Shown here: positions 50,312 through 58,971 of the stretch, in pieces
Position numbering within the stretch: position 1 is the stretch's first letter
Layout: each line of letters opens with the position of its first letter
Source: Allosphingosinicella indica
GTDB lineage: Bacteria > Pseudomonadota > Alphaproteobacteria > Sphingomonadales > Sphingomonadaceae
Length of the DNA stretch: 64,000 nt
NCBI RefSeq assembly: GCF_900177405.1
Contig: NZ_LT840185.1
Coordinates: 1,603,501-1,667,500, forward strand
Direction: 5' to 3'
Program-made: the position numbers and the translations under genes
Notes under the pieces: generated by a model
Told to the model about the DNA's origin: nothing
Database searches by the model: none
Seen by the model: only the letters and a program-made list of their open reading frames with translations

Positions 50312-53300
50312 TTGCGGATAAAGCGGCTCAAGCTTTCCGGCTTCAAGAGCTTCGTCGAGCCGGCGGAACTCAGGATCGAGCCGGGGCTGACCGGCGTCGT
50401 CGGCCCCAACGGCTGCGGCAAATCCAACCTCCTGGAAGCGATCCGCTGGGTGATGGGCGAGGGCAGCGCGAAGTCGCTGCGCGGGGCGGGGATGGAGGAC
50501 GTGATCTTCGCCGGCACCGCGACGCGGCCGTCGCGCGACTTTGCCGAAGTGTCGCTGCTTGCCGAGCGTGCGGCGGGCGAGGGGGTGGCGGAATCGGGCA
50601 TCCCCGCGGACGGCGAGATCGAGGTGACGCGGCGGATCGAGCGCGGCGCCGGCTCCGCCTATCGCGTCAACGGGCGGGACGTGCGCGCGAAGGACGTCGC
50701 GCTGTTCTTCGCCGACGCCGCGACCGGCGCGCACAGCCCGGCGCTCGTCAGCCAGGGCAAGATCAGCGCGGTGATCGCCGCCAAGCCGACCGAGCGGCGG
50801 CAGATGCTGGAGGAAGCGGCGGGTATCGCCGGGCTCCACGTCCGCCGCAAGGATGCGGAGCAGAAGCTGCGCGCCACCGAGACCAACCTCACGCGCATCG
50901 ACGAGCTGCTGGCCGACATGGAGCAGCGCGCCTCGGCGCTCAAACGGCAGGCGCGCGCGGCGGAGCGATATCGCAAGCTCAGCGACGAGATCCGCGTCGC
51001 CGAGGGGCGGGTGATCTTCGCGCGCTGGCGCGAGGCGGCGGCGGCGGCGGATGCCGCGAAGCGCGATGCCGATGCGGCGGTAGCAGCGGTCGATAAAGCA
51101 GCCGAAGCGCAGCGCGCCGCGGCGGCGTGGCAGACGCAAGCCGCGACCACGCTGGCCGATCGGCGGAAGGACTCGCAGGCCGCGCGCGAGGCGGCGACCG
51201 CGCTCGCGCATCGCCTCGCGACGCTGCGCGCCGAGCAGGGCGGCGTCGAGCGGCGCATCGCCGAGCTTGCCGGCCGACAGAAGGTGCTTGCGGCCGATCG
51301 CACTCGCGAGGCGGCGCTGGGCGAGGACGCGCGCGCCGCGCTGGCTCGGCTGGAAGCGGAACTGGCGGCGATCGCGGCGCGGCTCGCCGATGCGGAAGCC
51401 GCGCGCGGCACGATCGATATCCGTACCGTCGAGCGCGAGGATGCGGCGCGCGATGCCGAAGCCGCGCTCGCCCGCGTTCGCGCGCGCCAGGCAGCCGAGC
51501 AGGCCGAGGCGCGGGTCGCGGGCGCGGCGCTGGAAACGGCGCGCGCCAAGCTCGCGCGGGCGGAGGCGGAAGCCGCGCGCATCGCCGAGCAATTGGGCGA
51601 GATCGGCGATGCCGCGCCGCTGGTCGAGGAACGGCGCGCAGCACGGGCGAAGCGCGAAGCGGCGGAACAGGCGCTGGCCGGTGCGGCGACGGCGATCGCG
51701 GATGCGGAGGCCGCGCGGCAGGCGGCGGCGGCGCGGCGCGATGCGGCGGAAAGCAATGTCGCGGCCGCGCGCGCGGCGCTGGCGACGCTCGAATCCGAAG
51801 CCAAGGCGCTGGTCCGTGCGGTCGAGCGGCAGGGCGGCGGCGACCGCGCGATCGACCGGGTCAAGGCGGCGCCGGGTTATGAACGCGCGCTTGCTGCTGC
51901 GCTGGGTGACGATCTCGAGGCCGCGCTGGAGGGTGACGGCCCGCGGCGCTGGGCGGGCGCGGCACCGGCGGCGGGCGATCCCGCCCTGCCGGCGGGCTCC
52001 GATCCGTTGAGCGATCATGTCGAAGCGCCCCCGGCGCTGGCGCGGCGGCTGGCGCAGATTGCGGTTGTCGAGAGCGACGACGATGCGCTCGCCCTGGCGG
52101 TTGGTCAGCGGCTGGTGACGAGGGACGGTCGGCTGCGGCGCTGGGATGGCTTCGTCGCGACCGGCATTGGCGCCGCCGCGGCGGAGCGGCTGATCCGCGT
52201 CAACCGCCTCGCCGAGATCGAGAGCGCGTTGCCGAAGGCGGCGGCGGAAGTGAGCGAGGCGGAGACCGGCGTCGCGGATGCGCGCACGGCGATCGATGCG
52301 GCGCGCGAGCGAACCGAGGCGGCGCGGCGCAGCGAGGGCGAAGCGGCGGCGGCAATACGCGAGGCGGGGCGCGCCGAGGATGCCGCCAATGTCGCGATCG
52401 AGCGGCTCGAGATGCGCCGCACTGGCCTTGCCGAACGCGCCGACCAGGCGGCCGCGGATTTGGAAAGCGCACGGCAGGCCTTCGGCGAGGCGGAGGCAGC
52501 GGCGTCGTCCTTGCCGGACTCGGCCGCCACGGAAGAGGAAGTCGCCGCGCTGCGCAAAGCGGCGGAGACGGCGGGCGCTGCCTTGGCCGAAGTCCGCGCC
52601 GAAGCCGCGACCCATGCGCGGGCGGTGAGCGCAGACAAACAGCGCGCCGAGGCGGCGACGCGCGAACTGACCGACTGGAAGGCGCGCGTGTCCGACGCCG
52701 CCAAGCGCCACGCCGACATGGGCCGCCGCATCGCCGAAGCCGAAGCGGAAGCGGAAACGCTCGCCGACGCGCCCGAGCGGCTGGCGCGCGATGTCTCTAC
52801 TGCCGAGGGCGAGGCGGGCGAAGCCAGCACCGCCGCTGAAGCCGCTGCCACCGCCGAGCGCGAGGCGGAAGAGGCGCTGCGCGGCACCGAGGCAAGGCTC
52901 GCCGAGGTGGGCGAGGCGCTGGCGCTGGCGCGCGAGACGCGCGCGGGCGCGGTCGCGCGGCACGAGAATCAGGAGATGCGCCGCGTCGAGATGGGGCGGA
53001 TCGCGGGCGAGAAGTTCGAATGCCCGCCGCCGCTGCTGCCCGAGCGCGCCGGGTTCGATGAAGCGACGATCCGCATCGCGCAGGAGGAGTCCGCCACACG
53101 CGACCGACTGACCGTCGACCGCGAGCGGATCGGCCCGGTCAATCTCGTCGCCGAGCGTGAACTGGCCGAGCTGGAGGACAGCCGCACGATCAACCAGAGC
53201 GAGCGCGAGGAGCTGGGGCTTGCGATCAACCGGCTGCGCGGATCGATCGGCAGTCTCAACCGCGAGGGCCGCGCGCGACTGCTCGCCGCGTTCGAGGCGG

Positions 53301-53755
53301 TCGACCGCCATTTCCGCAGCCTCTTCACCACGCTCTTCGACGGCGGCCAGGCGCATCTCGAGCTGATCGAATCGGACGATCCGCTCGAGGCGGGGCTGGA
53401 GATCATGGCGCAGCCGCCGGGCAAGCGGCTGCAATCGCTGACTCTGCTTTCGGGCGGCGAGCAGGCGCTGACCGCGGTGGCGCTGATCTTCGCCTTGTTC
53501 CTCACCAATCCGGCGCCGATTTGCGTGCTCGACGAGGTCGACGCGCCGCTCGACGATGCCAATATCGAGCGCTTCTGCGACCTGCTCGACCGGATGACGG
53601 GCGAGACCGACACGCGCTACCTGATCGTCACGCACAATGCGGTGACGATGAGCCGGATGCACCGCCTGTTCGGCGTGACGATGATCGAGAAGGGCATCAG
53701 CCGCCTCGTCAGCGTCGATCTCGGTGGCGCGGAGCGATTGCTGGCGGCGGAGTAA
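50312..53755 (+). CDS. smc: Chromosome segregation protein SMC
   Basis: 1147 residues from TTG 50312, the only in-frame start giving the family N-terminus (RIKRLKLSGFKSFVEPAEL). Walker A is GPNGCGKS at about 31-38. Two long Ala/Arg/Glu coiled-coil arms (about 165-500 and 660-1000) flank a hinge (about 515-650). The C-terminal half has signature LLSGGEQALTAV near 1045 and Walker B PICVLDEVDAPLDDANIERF. It condenses and segregates the chromosome with ScpAB, which are not nearby. Translation may follow the upstream dsbA-like gene by a 31-bp gap. Confidence 0.95.
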   Translation: MRIKRLKLSGFKSFVEPAELRIEPGLTGVVGPNGCGKSNLLEAIRWVMGEGSAKSLRGAGMEDVIFAGTATRPSRDFAEVSLLAERAAGEGVAESGIPADGEIEVTRRIERGAGSAYRVNGRDVRAKDVALFFADAATGAHSPALVSQGKISAVIAAKPTERRQMLEEAAGIAGLHVRRKDAEQKLRATETNLTRIDELLADMEQRASALKRQARAAERYRKLSDEIRVAEGRVIFARWREAAAAADAAKRDADAAVAAVDKAAEAQRAAAAWQTQAATTLADRRKDSQAAREAATALAHRLATLRAEQGGVERRIAELAGRQKVLAADRTREAALGEDARAALARLEAELAAIAARLADAEAARGTIDIRTVEREDAARDAEAALARVRARQAAEQAEARVAGAALETARAKLARAEAEAARIAEQLGEIGDAAPLVEERRAARAKREAAEQALAGAATAIADAEAARQAAAARRDAAESNVAAARAALATLESEAKALVRAVERQGGGDRAIDRVKAAPGYERALAAALGDDLEAALEGDGPRRWAGAAPAAGDPALPAGSDPLSDHVEAPPALARRLAQIAVVESDDDALALAVGQRLVTRDGRLRRWDGFVATGIGAAAAERLIRVNRLAEIESALPKAAAEVSEAETGVADARTAIDAARERTEAARRSEGEAAAAIREAGRAEDAANVAIERLEMRRTGLAERADQAAADLESARQAFGEAEAAASSLPDSAATEEEVAALRKAAETAGAALAEVRAEAATHARAVSADKQRAEAATRELTDWKARVSDAAKRHADMGRRIAEAEAEAETLADAPERLARDVSTAEGEAGEASTAAEAAATAEREAEEALRGTEARLAEVGEALALARETRAGAVARHENQEMRRVEMGRIAGEKFECPPPLLPERAGFDEATIRIAQEESATRDRLTVDRERIGPVNLVAERELAELEDSRTINQSEREELGLAINRLRGSIGSLNREGRARLLAAFEAVDRHFRSLFTTLFDGGQAHLELIESDDPLEAGLEIMAQPPGKRLQSLTLLSGGEQALTAVALIFALFLTNPAPICVLDEVDAPLDDANIERFCDLLDRMTGETDTRYLIVTHNAVTMSRMHRLFGVTMIEKGISRLVSVDLGGAERLLAAE

Positions 53756-53769
53756 GGTAAAGCACCTCA

Positions 53770-53872
53770 CCGCTCATCTCGAGCAAGCATCGAGCGGAGC
53801 CGAGATGCGTCGTCGAGAGATCTCTCGACTTGACTGTCTCGACTTCGCTCGACAGCCGCTCGAGATGAGCGG
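53770..53872. repeat. Dispersed palindromic element, family C copy 2
   Basis: 103 bp bounded by CCGCTCATCTCGAGC and CTCGAGATGAGCGG. The central perfect palindrome GTCGAGAGATCTCTCGAC is at 53812-53829. It is an inverted, nearly identical copy of 60264-60365 (about six differences). It occupies the smc-metallopeptidase gap. Confidence 0.85.
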
Positions 53873-53906
53873 TTTGGTTTGTTCGATATGAGCGGCCGGG
53901 TGGGGC

Positions 53907-54779
53907 TCAGATATTCCCGCTGAACGTGTCGCAGGTGTTGGGATTGCCGCTTTCCAGCCCGCGGCGGAGCCAGGCCATGCGCTGTGCCGAGGTGCCGTGG
54001 GTGAAGCTCTCCGGCACCGCATAGCCCTGCGCGGCCTTTTGCAGCGTGTCGTCGCCGATCGCCTCGGCGGCGCGCATGCCTTCCTCGACGTCGCCGGCCT
54101 CCAGCCGCTCGCGGTTACGCGCGGCCCATACACCGGCATAGCAATCCGCCTGCAGCTCGACGCGCACCTGCACCTCATTGCCCTCGGCCTGGCCGGCGCG
54201 CGCCTGCGCAGTCTGCGCCTGATCGAGCGTACCGGTGATCTGCTGGATGTGATGGCCGACTTCGTGCGCGATGACATAAGCCTGCGCGAAATCGCCTGCC
54301 GCGCCGAAGCGGTTCTGCAGCTCGGCAAAGAAGCTGGTGTCGAGATAGATGCGGTTGTCGTTCGGGCAGTAGAACGGCCCCATCGCCGATTGTGCGGCGC
54401 CGCAGCCCGACTGGCCGTTGCGGTCGTAGAAGATAAGCCCCGCAGGCCGGTAGGTCTGGCCGTTCTCCTGGAAGATGGTGCCCCACGTATCCTCGGTGCT
54501 GGCGAGCACCTGGCAGGAGAAGCGGCTTTCGGGATTGACCGCGCAGGCCTCGGCCGCGCTCTTGCCGCTCTGCGCGACCTGCCGGGTGGGCGTGCCGCCG
54601 CCGAACGGGTTGAAGCCGAACAGCATGGCGAGGACCACGACGACGAGGATGCCGCCGATGCCGAACTTGCTGCCGACGAGGCCGAGCAGCATGCCCATTC
54701 CGCCGCCCCCGCCGCCGCCGAAGCTCATCCCGCGCTGGTCACCCACATTGTCGCTGCTGCGGTAATCGTCGAGCTTCAT
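53907..54779 (-). CDS. Neutral zinc metallopeptidase (YpfJ family)
   Basis: 290 residues. A short N-terminus with a Gly run (MSFGGGGGGGMGM) and one membrane segment (about 38-56) precede a periplasmic domain. The zinc motif AYVIAHEVGHHIQ is near residue 170, followed by ELQADCYAGVW with the third ligand region. Family members are membrane-anchored putative metallopeptidases with unknown substrates. It ends close to repeat C2 and is divergent from the patatin gene. Confidence 0.9.
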   Translation of the reverse strand: MKLDDYRSSDNVGDQRGMSFGGGGGGGMGMLLGLVGSKFGIGGILVVVVLAMLFGFNPFGGGTPTRQVAQSGKSAAEACAVNPESRFSCQVLASTEDTWGTIFQENGQTYRPAGLIFYDRNGQSGCGAAQSAMGPFYCPNDNRIYLDTSFFAELQNRFGAAGDFAQAYVIAHEVGHHIQQITGTLDQAQTAQARAGQAEGNEVQVRVELQADCYAGVWAARNRERLEAGDVEEGMRAAEAIGDDTLQKAAQGYAVPESFTHGTSAQRMAWLRRGLESGNPNTCDTFSGNI

Positions 54780-54879
54780 GGCTGCGCCCCTGTCGTTACG
54801 GGGTCACAATGCTTGTGAACGCGGACGGTTGCAAAGCCGCCGCGACAGGCAGATGAAACCCTCCGCCTGCTCGAGAGTT

Positions 54880-54891
54880 TGTGCACTGCAA
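54880..54891 (+). promoter_or_regulatory. PhaR-type site at the patatin start
   Basis: TTGTGCACTGCAAC directly precedes the ATG at 54893. TGC-N3-GCAA is at 54882-54891, and TGCACTGCA is a palindrome around one base. Reverse-complemented, it matches the phasin upstream site (TTGCACTGCACAA) at all but the central base. It takes the place where a ribosome-binding site would be expected. Confidence 0.5.
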
Positions 54892-54892
54892 C

Positions 54893-56032
54893 ATGGCTGA
54901 CGCCAATCCCAATCGCCGCGCCAAGACGCCGCAGCATCTGCCGCTCCCGGACATGGTGGCGCTCGTCCTCCAGGGCGGCGGCGCGCTCGGTGCGTTCCAG
55001 GCTGGGGTGTTCGAGGCGCTCGCCGATACCGCGATCGAAATCGACTGGGTGGCGGGCATTTCGATCGGCGCGGTCAATGCCGCGATCATCGCCGGCAATC
55101 CGCCCGAGAGTCGTGTCGCCAAGCTCCGCAGCTTCTGGAACCAGGCGACCTCCGCGCTGCCCAGCCTGTCGCTGGAGGGCACCGACGCTTGGCAGCAGGC
55201 CGTGCATCTCTTCTCGGCCGGATATGTGGCCGCGACGGGCGTTCCGGGCTTCTTCAATCCCCGCCTGGTTCCGCCGGTTTTCGCCGCGCCGGGGAGCGCC
55301 GATGCGCTGAGCTTCTACGACAGCGCGCCGCTCGCCGCGACGCTCGATGCGCATGTCGACTGGCAATTGCTCAACGACGGGCCGATGCGGCTGTCGGTCG
55401 GCGCGGTGAACGTCGAGAGCGGCAATTTCCGCTTCTTCGACACCACCACCGACCGGATCGACGCGCGGCATATCATGGCATCCGGCGCGCTGCCGCCCGG
55501 GCTGCCGCCGGTCGAGATCGACGGCTGCCTGTGGTGGGACGGCGGCATCGTCTCCAATACCCCGCTGACCCACGTCCTCGATCATCAGGCGGGCGACATG
55601 CTGGTCTTCCAGGTCGATCTGTTCCCGGCGCGCGGCGCGCGGCCGCACACGATCATGGACGTCTATTCGCGCGAGAAGGACATCCGCTATTCGAGCCGCA
55701 CCCGGCAGGTGACGGACCAGCTCCTGCGGCTGCGCAAGGAGCGCGAGCTTATCCGCAAGGTGCTCGACAAGCTGCCACCTGCGCTTTCGAAGGACGATGA
55801 CGTCGCCGCGCTCCGCGCGCTCGCGGCGGAGCGGGCGGTGAGCGTCGTCCACCTCATATACCGCGCGCGCGGCTGGGAGGGCGGCGCGCGCGATTTCGAA
55901 TTCTCGCGCGACAGCATGGATCACCATTGGGACGAAGGGCGGCTCGCGGTGGCGAGCACGCTCGAGAAGGACGCGCTGATCGCCAGCAATATCGTGGACG
56001 GCAAGACCGCTTCGTTCGATCTCGCCAAATGA
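54893..56032 (+). CDS. Patatin-like phospholipase / candidate PHB depolymerase
   Basis: 379 residues from ATG 54893. It has the patatin catalytic dyad: VLQGGGALGAFQAGVFEAL (oxyanion loop), Ser57 in GISIGA, and Asp216 in WWDGGIVSNTP. The C-terminal region (about 260-379, ALSKDDDVAALRAL and RDFEFSRDSMDHHWDEG) matches the DUF3734-type tail. Such patatins often neighbour 3-hydroxybutyrate dehydrogenase, as here (15 bp downstream). The operator-like site shared with the phasin promoter suggests a role on PHB granules or their lipid shell, rather than general phospholipid turnover; this is inference. No clear ribosome-binding site is seen. Confidence 0.85.
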   Translation: MADANPNRRAKTPQHLPLPDMVALVLQGGGALGAFQAGVFEALADTAIEIDWVAGISIGAVNAAIIAGNPPESRVAKLRSFWNQATSALPSLSLEGTDAWQQAVHLFSAGYVAATGVPGFFNPRLVPPVFAAPGSADALSFYDSAPLAATLDAHVDWQLLNDGPMRLSVGAVNVESGNFRFFDTTTDRIDARHIMASGALPPGLPPVEIDGCLWWDGGIVSNTPLTHVLDHQAGDMLVFQVDLFPARGARPHTIMDVYSREKDIRYSSRTRQVTDQLLRLRKERELIRKVLDKLPPALSKDDDVAALRALAAERAVSVVHLIYRARGWEGGARDFEFSRDSMDHHWDEGRLAVASTLEKDALIASNIVDGKTASFDLAK

Positions 56033-56047
56033 AGGAAGGCGCATAAC

Positions 56048-56833
56048 ATGTCTCTCAAGGGTAAGGCCGCGCTCATCACCGGCTCCACCTCCGGCATCGG
56101 CCTCGCTTATGCCAAGACGCTGGCGGGCGCGGGCGCGCACATCATGCTCAACGGCTTCGGCGACCGCGACGCGATCGCCAAGATCCAGCGCGAGATCGAG
56201 GGACTGAGCGGCGCCAGGACCGATTATTCGGACGCCGATCTGACCAATCCCGCGGCGATCGAGGCGATGATCGGCCAGGCCAAGAGTTCGCTCGGCGGGG
56301 TCGATATCCTCATCAACAATGCGGGCATGCAGCATGTCGCGCCGGTCGACGAATTCCCGATCGACAAATGGAATGCGATCATCGCGCTCAATCTCTCCGC
56401 CGCCTTCCACGCCATCCGCCTCGCGGTGCCGCACATGAAGGAGAAGAAGTGGGGGCGGATCATCAGCACCGCATCGGCGCACAGCCTTGTCGCGAGCCCC
56501 AACAAATCGGCCTATGTCGCGGCGAAGCACGGCATCGCCGGCCTCACCAAGACGGTGGCCCTGGAAGTCGCGACCCACGGCATCACGGTCAATTGCATCA
56601 GCCCGGGCTATGTCTGGACCCAATTGGTCGAGGACCAGATCCCCGATACGATGAAGTCGCGGGGGCTGACCCGCGAGCAGGTGATGAATGACGTGCTCCT
56701 CGCCGCGCAACCGACCAAGCAGTTCGTGACGCCCGAACAGGTGGCGAGCCTCGCGCTCTATCTCTGCAGCGACGATGCCGCCGCGATCACCGGCGCGAAC
56801 CTCTCGATGGACGGCGGCTGGACCGCGCAGTGA
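56048..56833 (+). CDS. bdhA: 3-hydroxybutyrate dehydrogenase (SDR family)
   Basis: 261 residues. The short-chain dehydrogenase fold has ALITGSTSGIGLAYAKTLAG (NAD loop), NNAGMQHVAPVDEFP (typical of 3-hydroxybutyrate dehydrogenases), and the catalytic Ser/Tyr/Lys in STASAHSLVASPNKSAYVAAK. The C-terminal GANLSMDGGWTAQ is the usual family end. It oxidises D-3-hydroxybutyrate to acetoacetate, the step after PHB depolymerisation. AAGGAAGG precedes the ATG. It forms an operon with the patatin. Confidence 0.94.
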   Translation: MSLKGKAALITGSTSGIGLAYAKTLAGAGAHIMLNGFGDRDAIAKIQREIEGLSGARTDYSDADLTNPAAIEAMIGQAKSSLGGVDILINNAGMQHVAPVDEFPIDKWNAIIALNLSAAFHAIRLAVPHMKEKKWGRIISTASAHSLVASPNKSAYVAAKHGIAGLTKTVALEVATHGITVNCISPGYVWTQLVEDQIPDTMKSRGLTREQVMNDVLLAAQPTKQFVTPEQVASLALYLCSDDAAAITGANLSMDGGWTAQ

Positions 56834-56890
56834 CGCCCGCGGCCGGGTTGGGCCTTGCCCGCACGGCCCGGCTGTAGCAGGCTGCGCTTC

Positions 56891-57538
56891 GTGAGAGTTT
56901 TTCCGCTTGCTCCAGCCGCTTGTGCGCTGGCCGCCGTCCTCGCTTCCGCCTGCGCCGCGCAAGGCGGGGGGCGCTCGGGCCTCGCATCGGCACCCGCAGC
57001 GCTCGACTGGCGCCAGCTCGCCACGGATTCGGACCGCTTCCGCCTTCGCCAGTGGCGCAATGCCTGGATGCGCGCGCTTGCCGAGGCGCGGACCGGCGGC
57101 CATGCCGCGGATGTCGCCAAGGAAGGCGCGCTGCTCCAGCCGGACGCGGCGATCGAATGGCGCACGCCGCCGATGGGCGAATATGATTGCCGGGTGATCA
57201 AGCTCGGCACCAAGGGCGCGGCGGGACTTCCCTACGTCGCCTATCCGCCGTTCCGCTGCCGCATCCGCGACGAGGGCGGGATGACGAGCTTCGCCAAATT
57301 GAGCGGATCGCAGCGCCCGCTGGGGCTGCTGGTCCCCGCGCGCGGGGGCGACCGCATGGTCTTTCTCGGCACGCTGCAGCTCGGCGACGAGACGCGCGCG
57401 CTGCAATATGGCCGTGACCGCGAGCGCGACATGGCGGGATTCCTCGACAGGATCGGACCGAACCGCTGGCGGCTGGCCTTTCCGCAGCCGCACTTCGAAT
57501 CGAAGATGGACGTGATGGAGCTCGTTCCGCGGGAATGA
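56891..57538 (+). CDS. DUF4893-like exported protein
   Basis: 215 residues from GTG 56891. The signal sequence is VRVFPLAPAACALAAVLASA, followed by CAAQ, possibly lipidated at the Cys. The mature part has LDWRQLATDSDRFRLRQWRN, PPMGEYDCRVIKLG, GTLQLGDETRALQYGRD and RWRLAFPQPHFESKMDVMEL. This resembles DUF4893, a sphingomonad-rich family without known function. The final stop overlaps an ATG at 57535 in the frame of the next gene, so the two may be coupled. Confidence 0.7.
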   Translation: MRVFPLAPAACALAAVLASACAAQGGGRSGLASAPAALDWRQLATDSDRFRLRQWRNAWMRALAEARTGGHAADVAKEGALLQPDAAIEWRTPPMGEYDCRVIKLGTKGAAGLPYVAYPPFRCRIRDEGGMTSFAKLSGSQRPLGLLVPARGGDRMVFLGTLQLGDETRALQYGRDRERDMAGFLDRIGPNRWRLAFPQPHFESKMDVMELVPRE

Positions 57539-57558
57539 GCGCAAGCAGGGGTTATCAG

Positions 57559-58881
57559 ATGAAACAGGGACTTTTCGCCGCCGCGGCACTCGCCGCGGTC
57601 CTCGCCGCCGCGCCGGCCGCCGCCGATCCGCTGAGTGATGCGGTGAAGAAAGACATGCCGGCGCTGATGACGCTCTACAAGGAGCTGCACGCTGCGCCCG
57701 AGCTTTCGATGCAGGAGGTGAAGACCTCTGCCAAGCTCGCTGCCGAGGCGAAGAAGCTGGGCTTCGAAGTCACAACCGGCGTCGGCAAGACCGGCGTCGT
57801 GGCGGTGATGAGGAACGGCCCCGGCCCGGTGCTGCTGCTGCGCGCCGACATGGATGGGCTCCCCGTCGTCGAGCAGACCGGGCTGCCCTTCGCCAGCAAG
57901 GTGCGCGCGACCAGCGTTTCGGGCACCGAGAGCGGCGTGATGCACGCCTGCGGGCACGACACGCACATGTCCGCCTGGGTCGGCACCGCGCGCCGGCTGA
58001 CGGCGATGAAGGATCAATGGTCGGGCACGCTGGTGATGATCCTGCAGCCCGGCGAGGAGACGGGCCAGGGCGCGCGCGCGATGTTGGAGGACGGCCTCTA
58101 CACCCGCTTCCCGAAGCCCACCCATGCGATCGCCTTCCACGACAGCGCGTCGCTTCCCGCCGGCGTGCTCGGCTATACGCCCGGGCCGTCCTTCGCCAAT
58201 GTCGACAGCGTGGACATCGTCGTGCGCGGGCTCGGCGGGCATGGGGCGGTGCCGCAGAACACCAAGGATCCGGTCGTGCTCGGCGCGCGGATCGTCGGCG
58301 CGCTCCAGACCTTGGTCAGCCGCGAGCTCGATCCGCAGGATGCCGCGGTGGTCACCGTCGGCAGCTTCCAGGGCGGCACCAAGCACAACATCATCTCCGA
58401 CGAGGCGACGCTGTTGCTGACGGTGCGCAGCTACAACCAGAAGACGCGGAAGATGCTGCTCGACGGCATCGCGCGGATCGCGAAGGGCGAGGCGATCGCC
58501 GCCGGCGTGCCCGAGGACCGGATGCCGGTGGTCAAGATCCGCGACGGCGAATTCACCCCGGCGGCGATCAACACCGAGGGGCTGACCGACAGCACCGTGG
58601 CATTATTCCGCACGCGCTTCGGCCAAGACCGCGTCCGCGCGGTGCCGCCGCCGATGGTGGGCGAGGATTTCGGCCGCTATCACCTTGAGGACAGCAAGAT
58701 CGAGAGCCTGATCTTCTGGGTCGGCGGCGTGCCGCAGGCGAAATGGGACGCGGTCGACGGCGATACGGCGAAGCTGCCCTCGCTCCACAGCCCGTTCTGG
58801 GCGCCTGAGGCCGACACCGTCATCTCCACCGCAACCGAGGCGATGGTGACGGCGGCAATGGGCGTGATCGGCAAGAGCTGA
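57559..58881 (+). CDS. Exported M20D amidohydrolase
   Basis: 440 residues from ATG 57559, with GCAGGGG 8 bases upstream (57535 is in frame but would give a poorer signal peptide). Signal peptide LFAAAALAAVLAAAPAAA. The M20D core follows: LYKELHAAPELSMQEVKT, VLLLRADMDGLPV, HACGHDTHMSAW (metal-binding His), LQPGEETGQGA, and VGEDFGRYHLED near the end. The family hydrolyses N-acyl amino acids, hippurate or amide conjugates. Export to the periplasm suggests scavenging. The substrate is unknown. Confidence 0.9.
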   Translation: MKQGLFAAAALAAVLAAAPAAADPLSDAVKKDMPALMTLYKELHAAPELSMQEVKTSAKLAAEAKKLGFEVTTGVGKTGVVAVMRNGPGPVLLLRADMDGLPVVEQTGLPFASKVRATSVSGTESGVMHACGHDTHMSAWVGTARRLTAMKDQWSGTLVMILQPGEETGQGARAMLEDGLYTRFPKPTHAIAFHDSASLPAGVLGYTPGPSFANVDSVDIVVRGLGGHGAVPQNTKDPVVLGARIVGALQTLVSRELDPQDAAVVTVGSFQGGTKHNIISDEATLLLTVRSYNQKTRKMLLDGIARIAKGEAIAAGVPEDRMPVVKIRDGEFTPAAINTEGLTDSTVALFRTRFGQDRVRAVPPPMVGEDFGRYHLEDSKIESLIFWVGGVPQAKWDAVDGDTAKLPSLHSPFWAPEADTVISTATEAMVTAAMGVIGKS

Positions 58882-58971
58882 CGCAGGACTAACCGTAACG
58901 ATTTCAAAAGAGTTCGGTAATAAAACCCTGGCTTCGGACGATTGTCGTTGATCGCTTGGAGTGGGGCCAAG

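Noticed and set aside
50261-53770. 1169-codon minus-strand open frame opposite smc
   Set aside because: SMC is intact on the plus strand with Walker motifs. The reverse frame is low-complexity Arg/Gln/Ala text with no ribosome-binding site or family.
54776-57589. 937-codon minus-strand open frame across patatin, dehydrogenase and DUF4893 genes
   Set aside because: It overlaps three well-supported plus-strand genes and shows only the compositional mirror of their codons.
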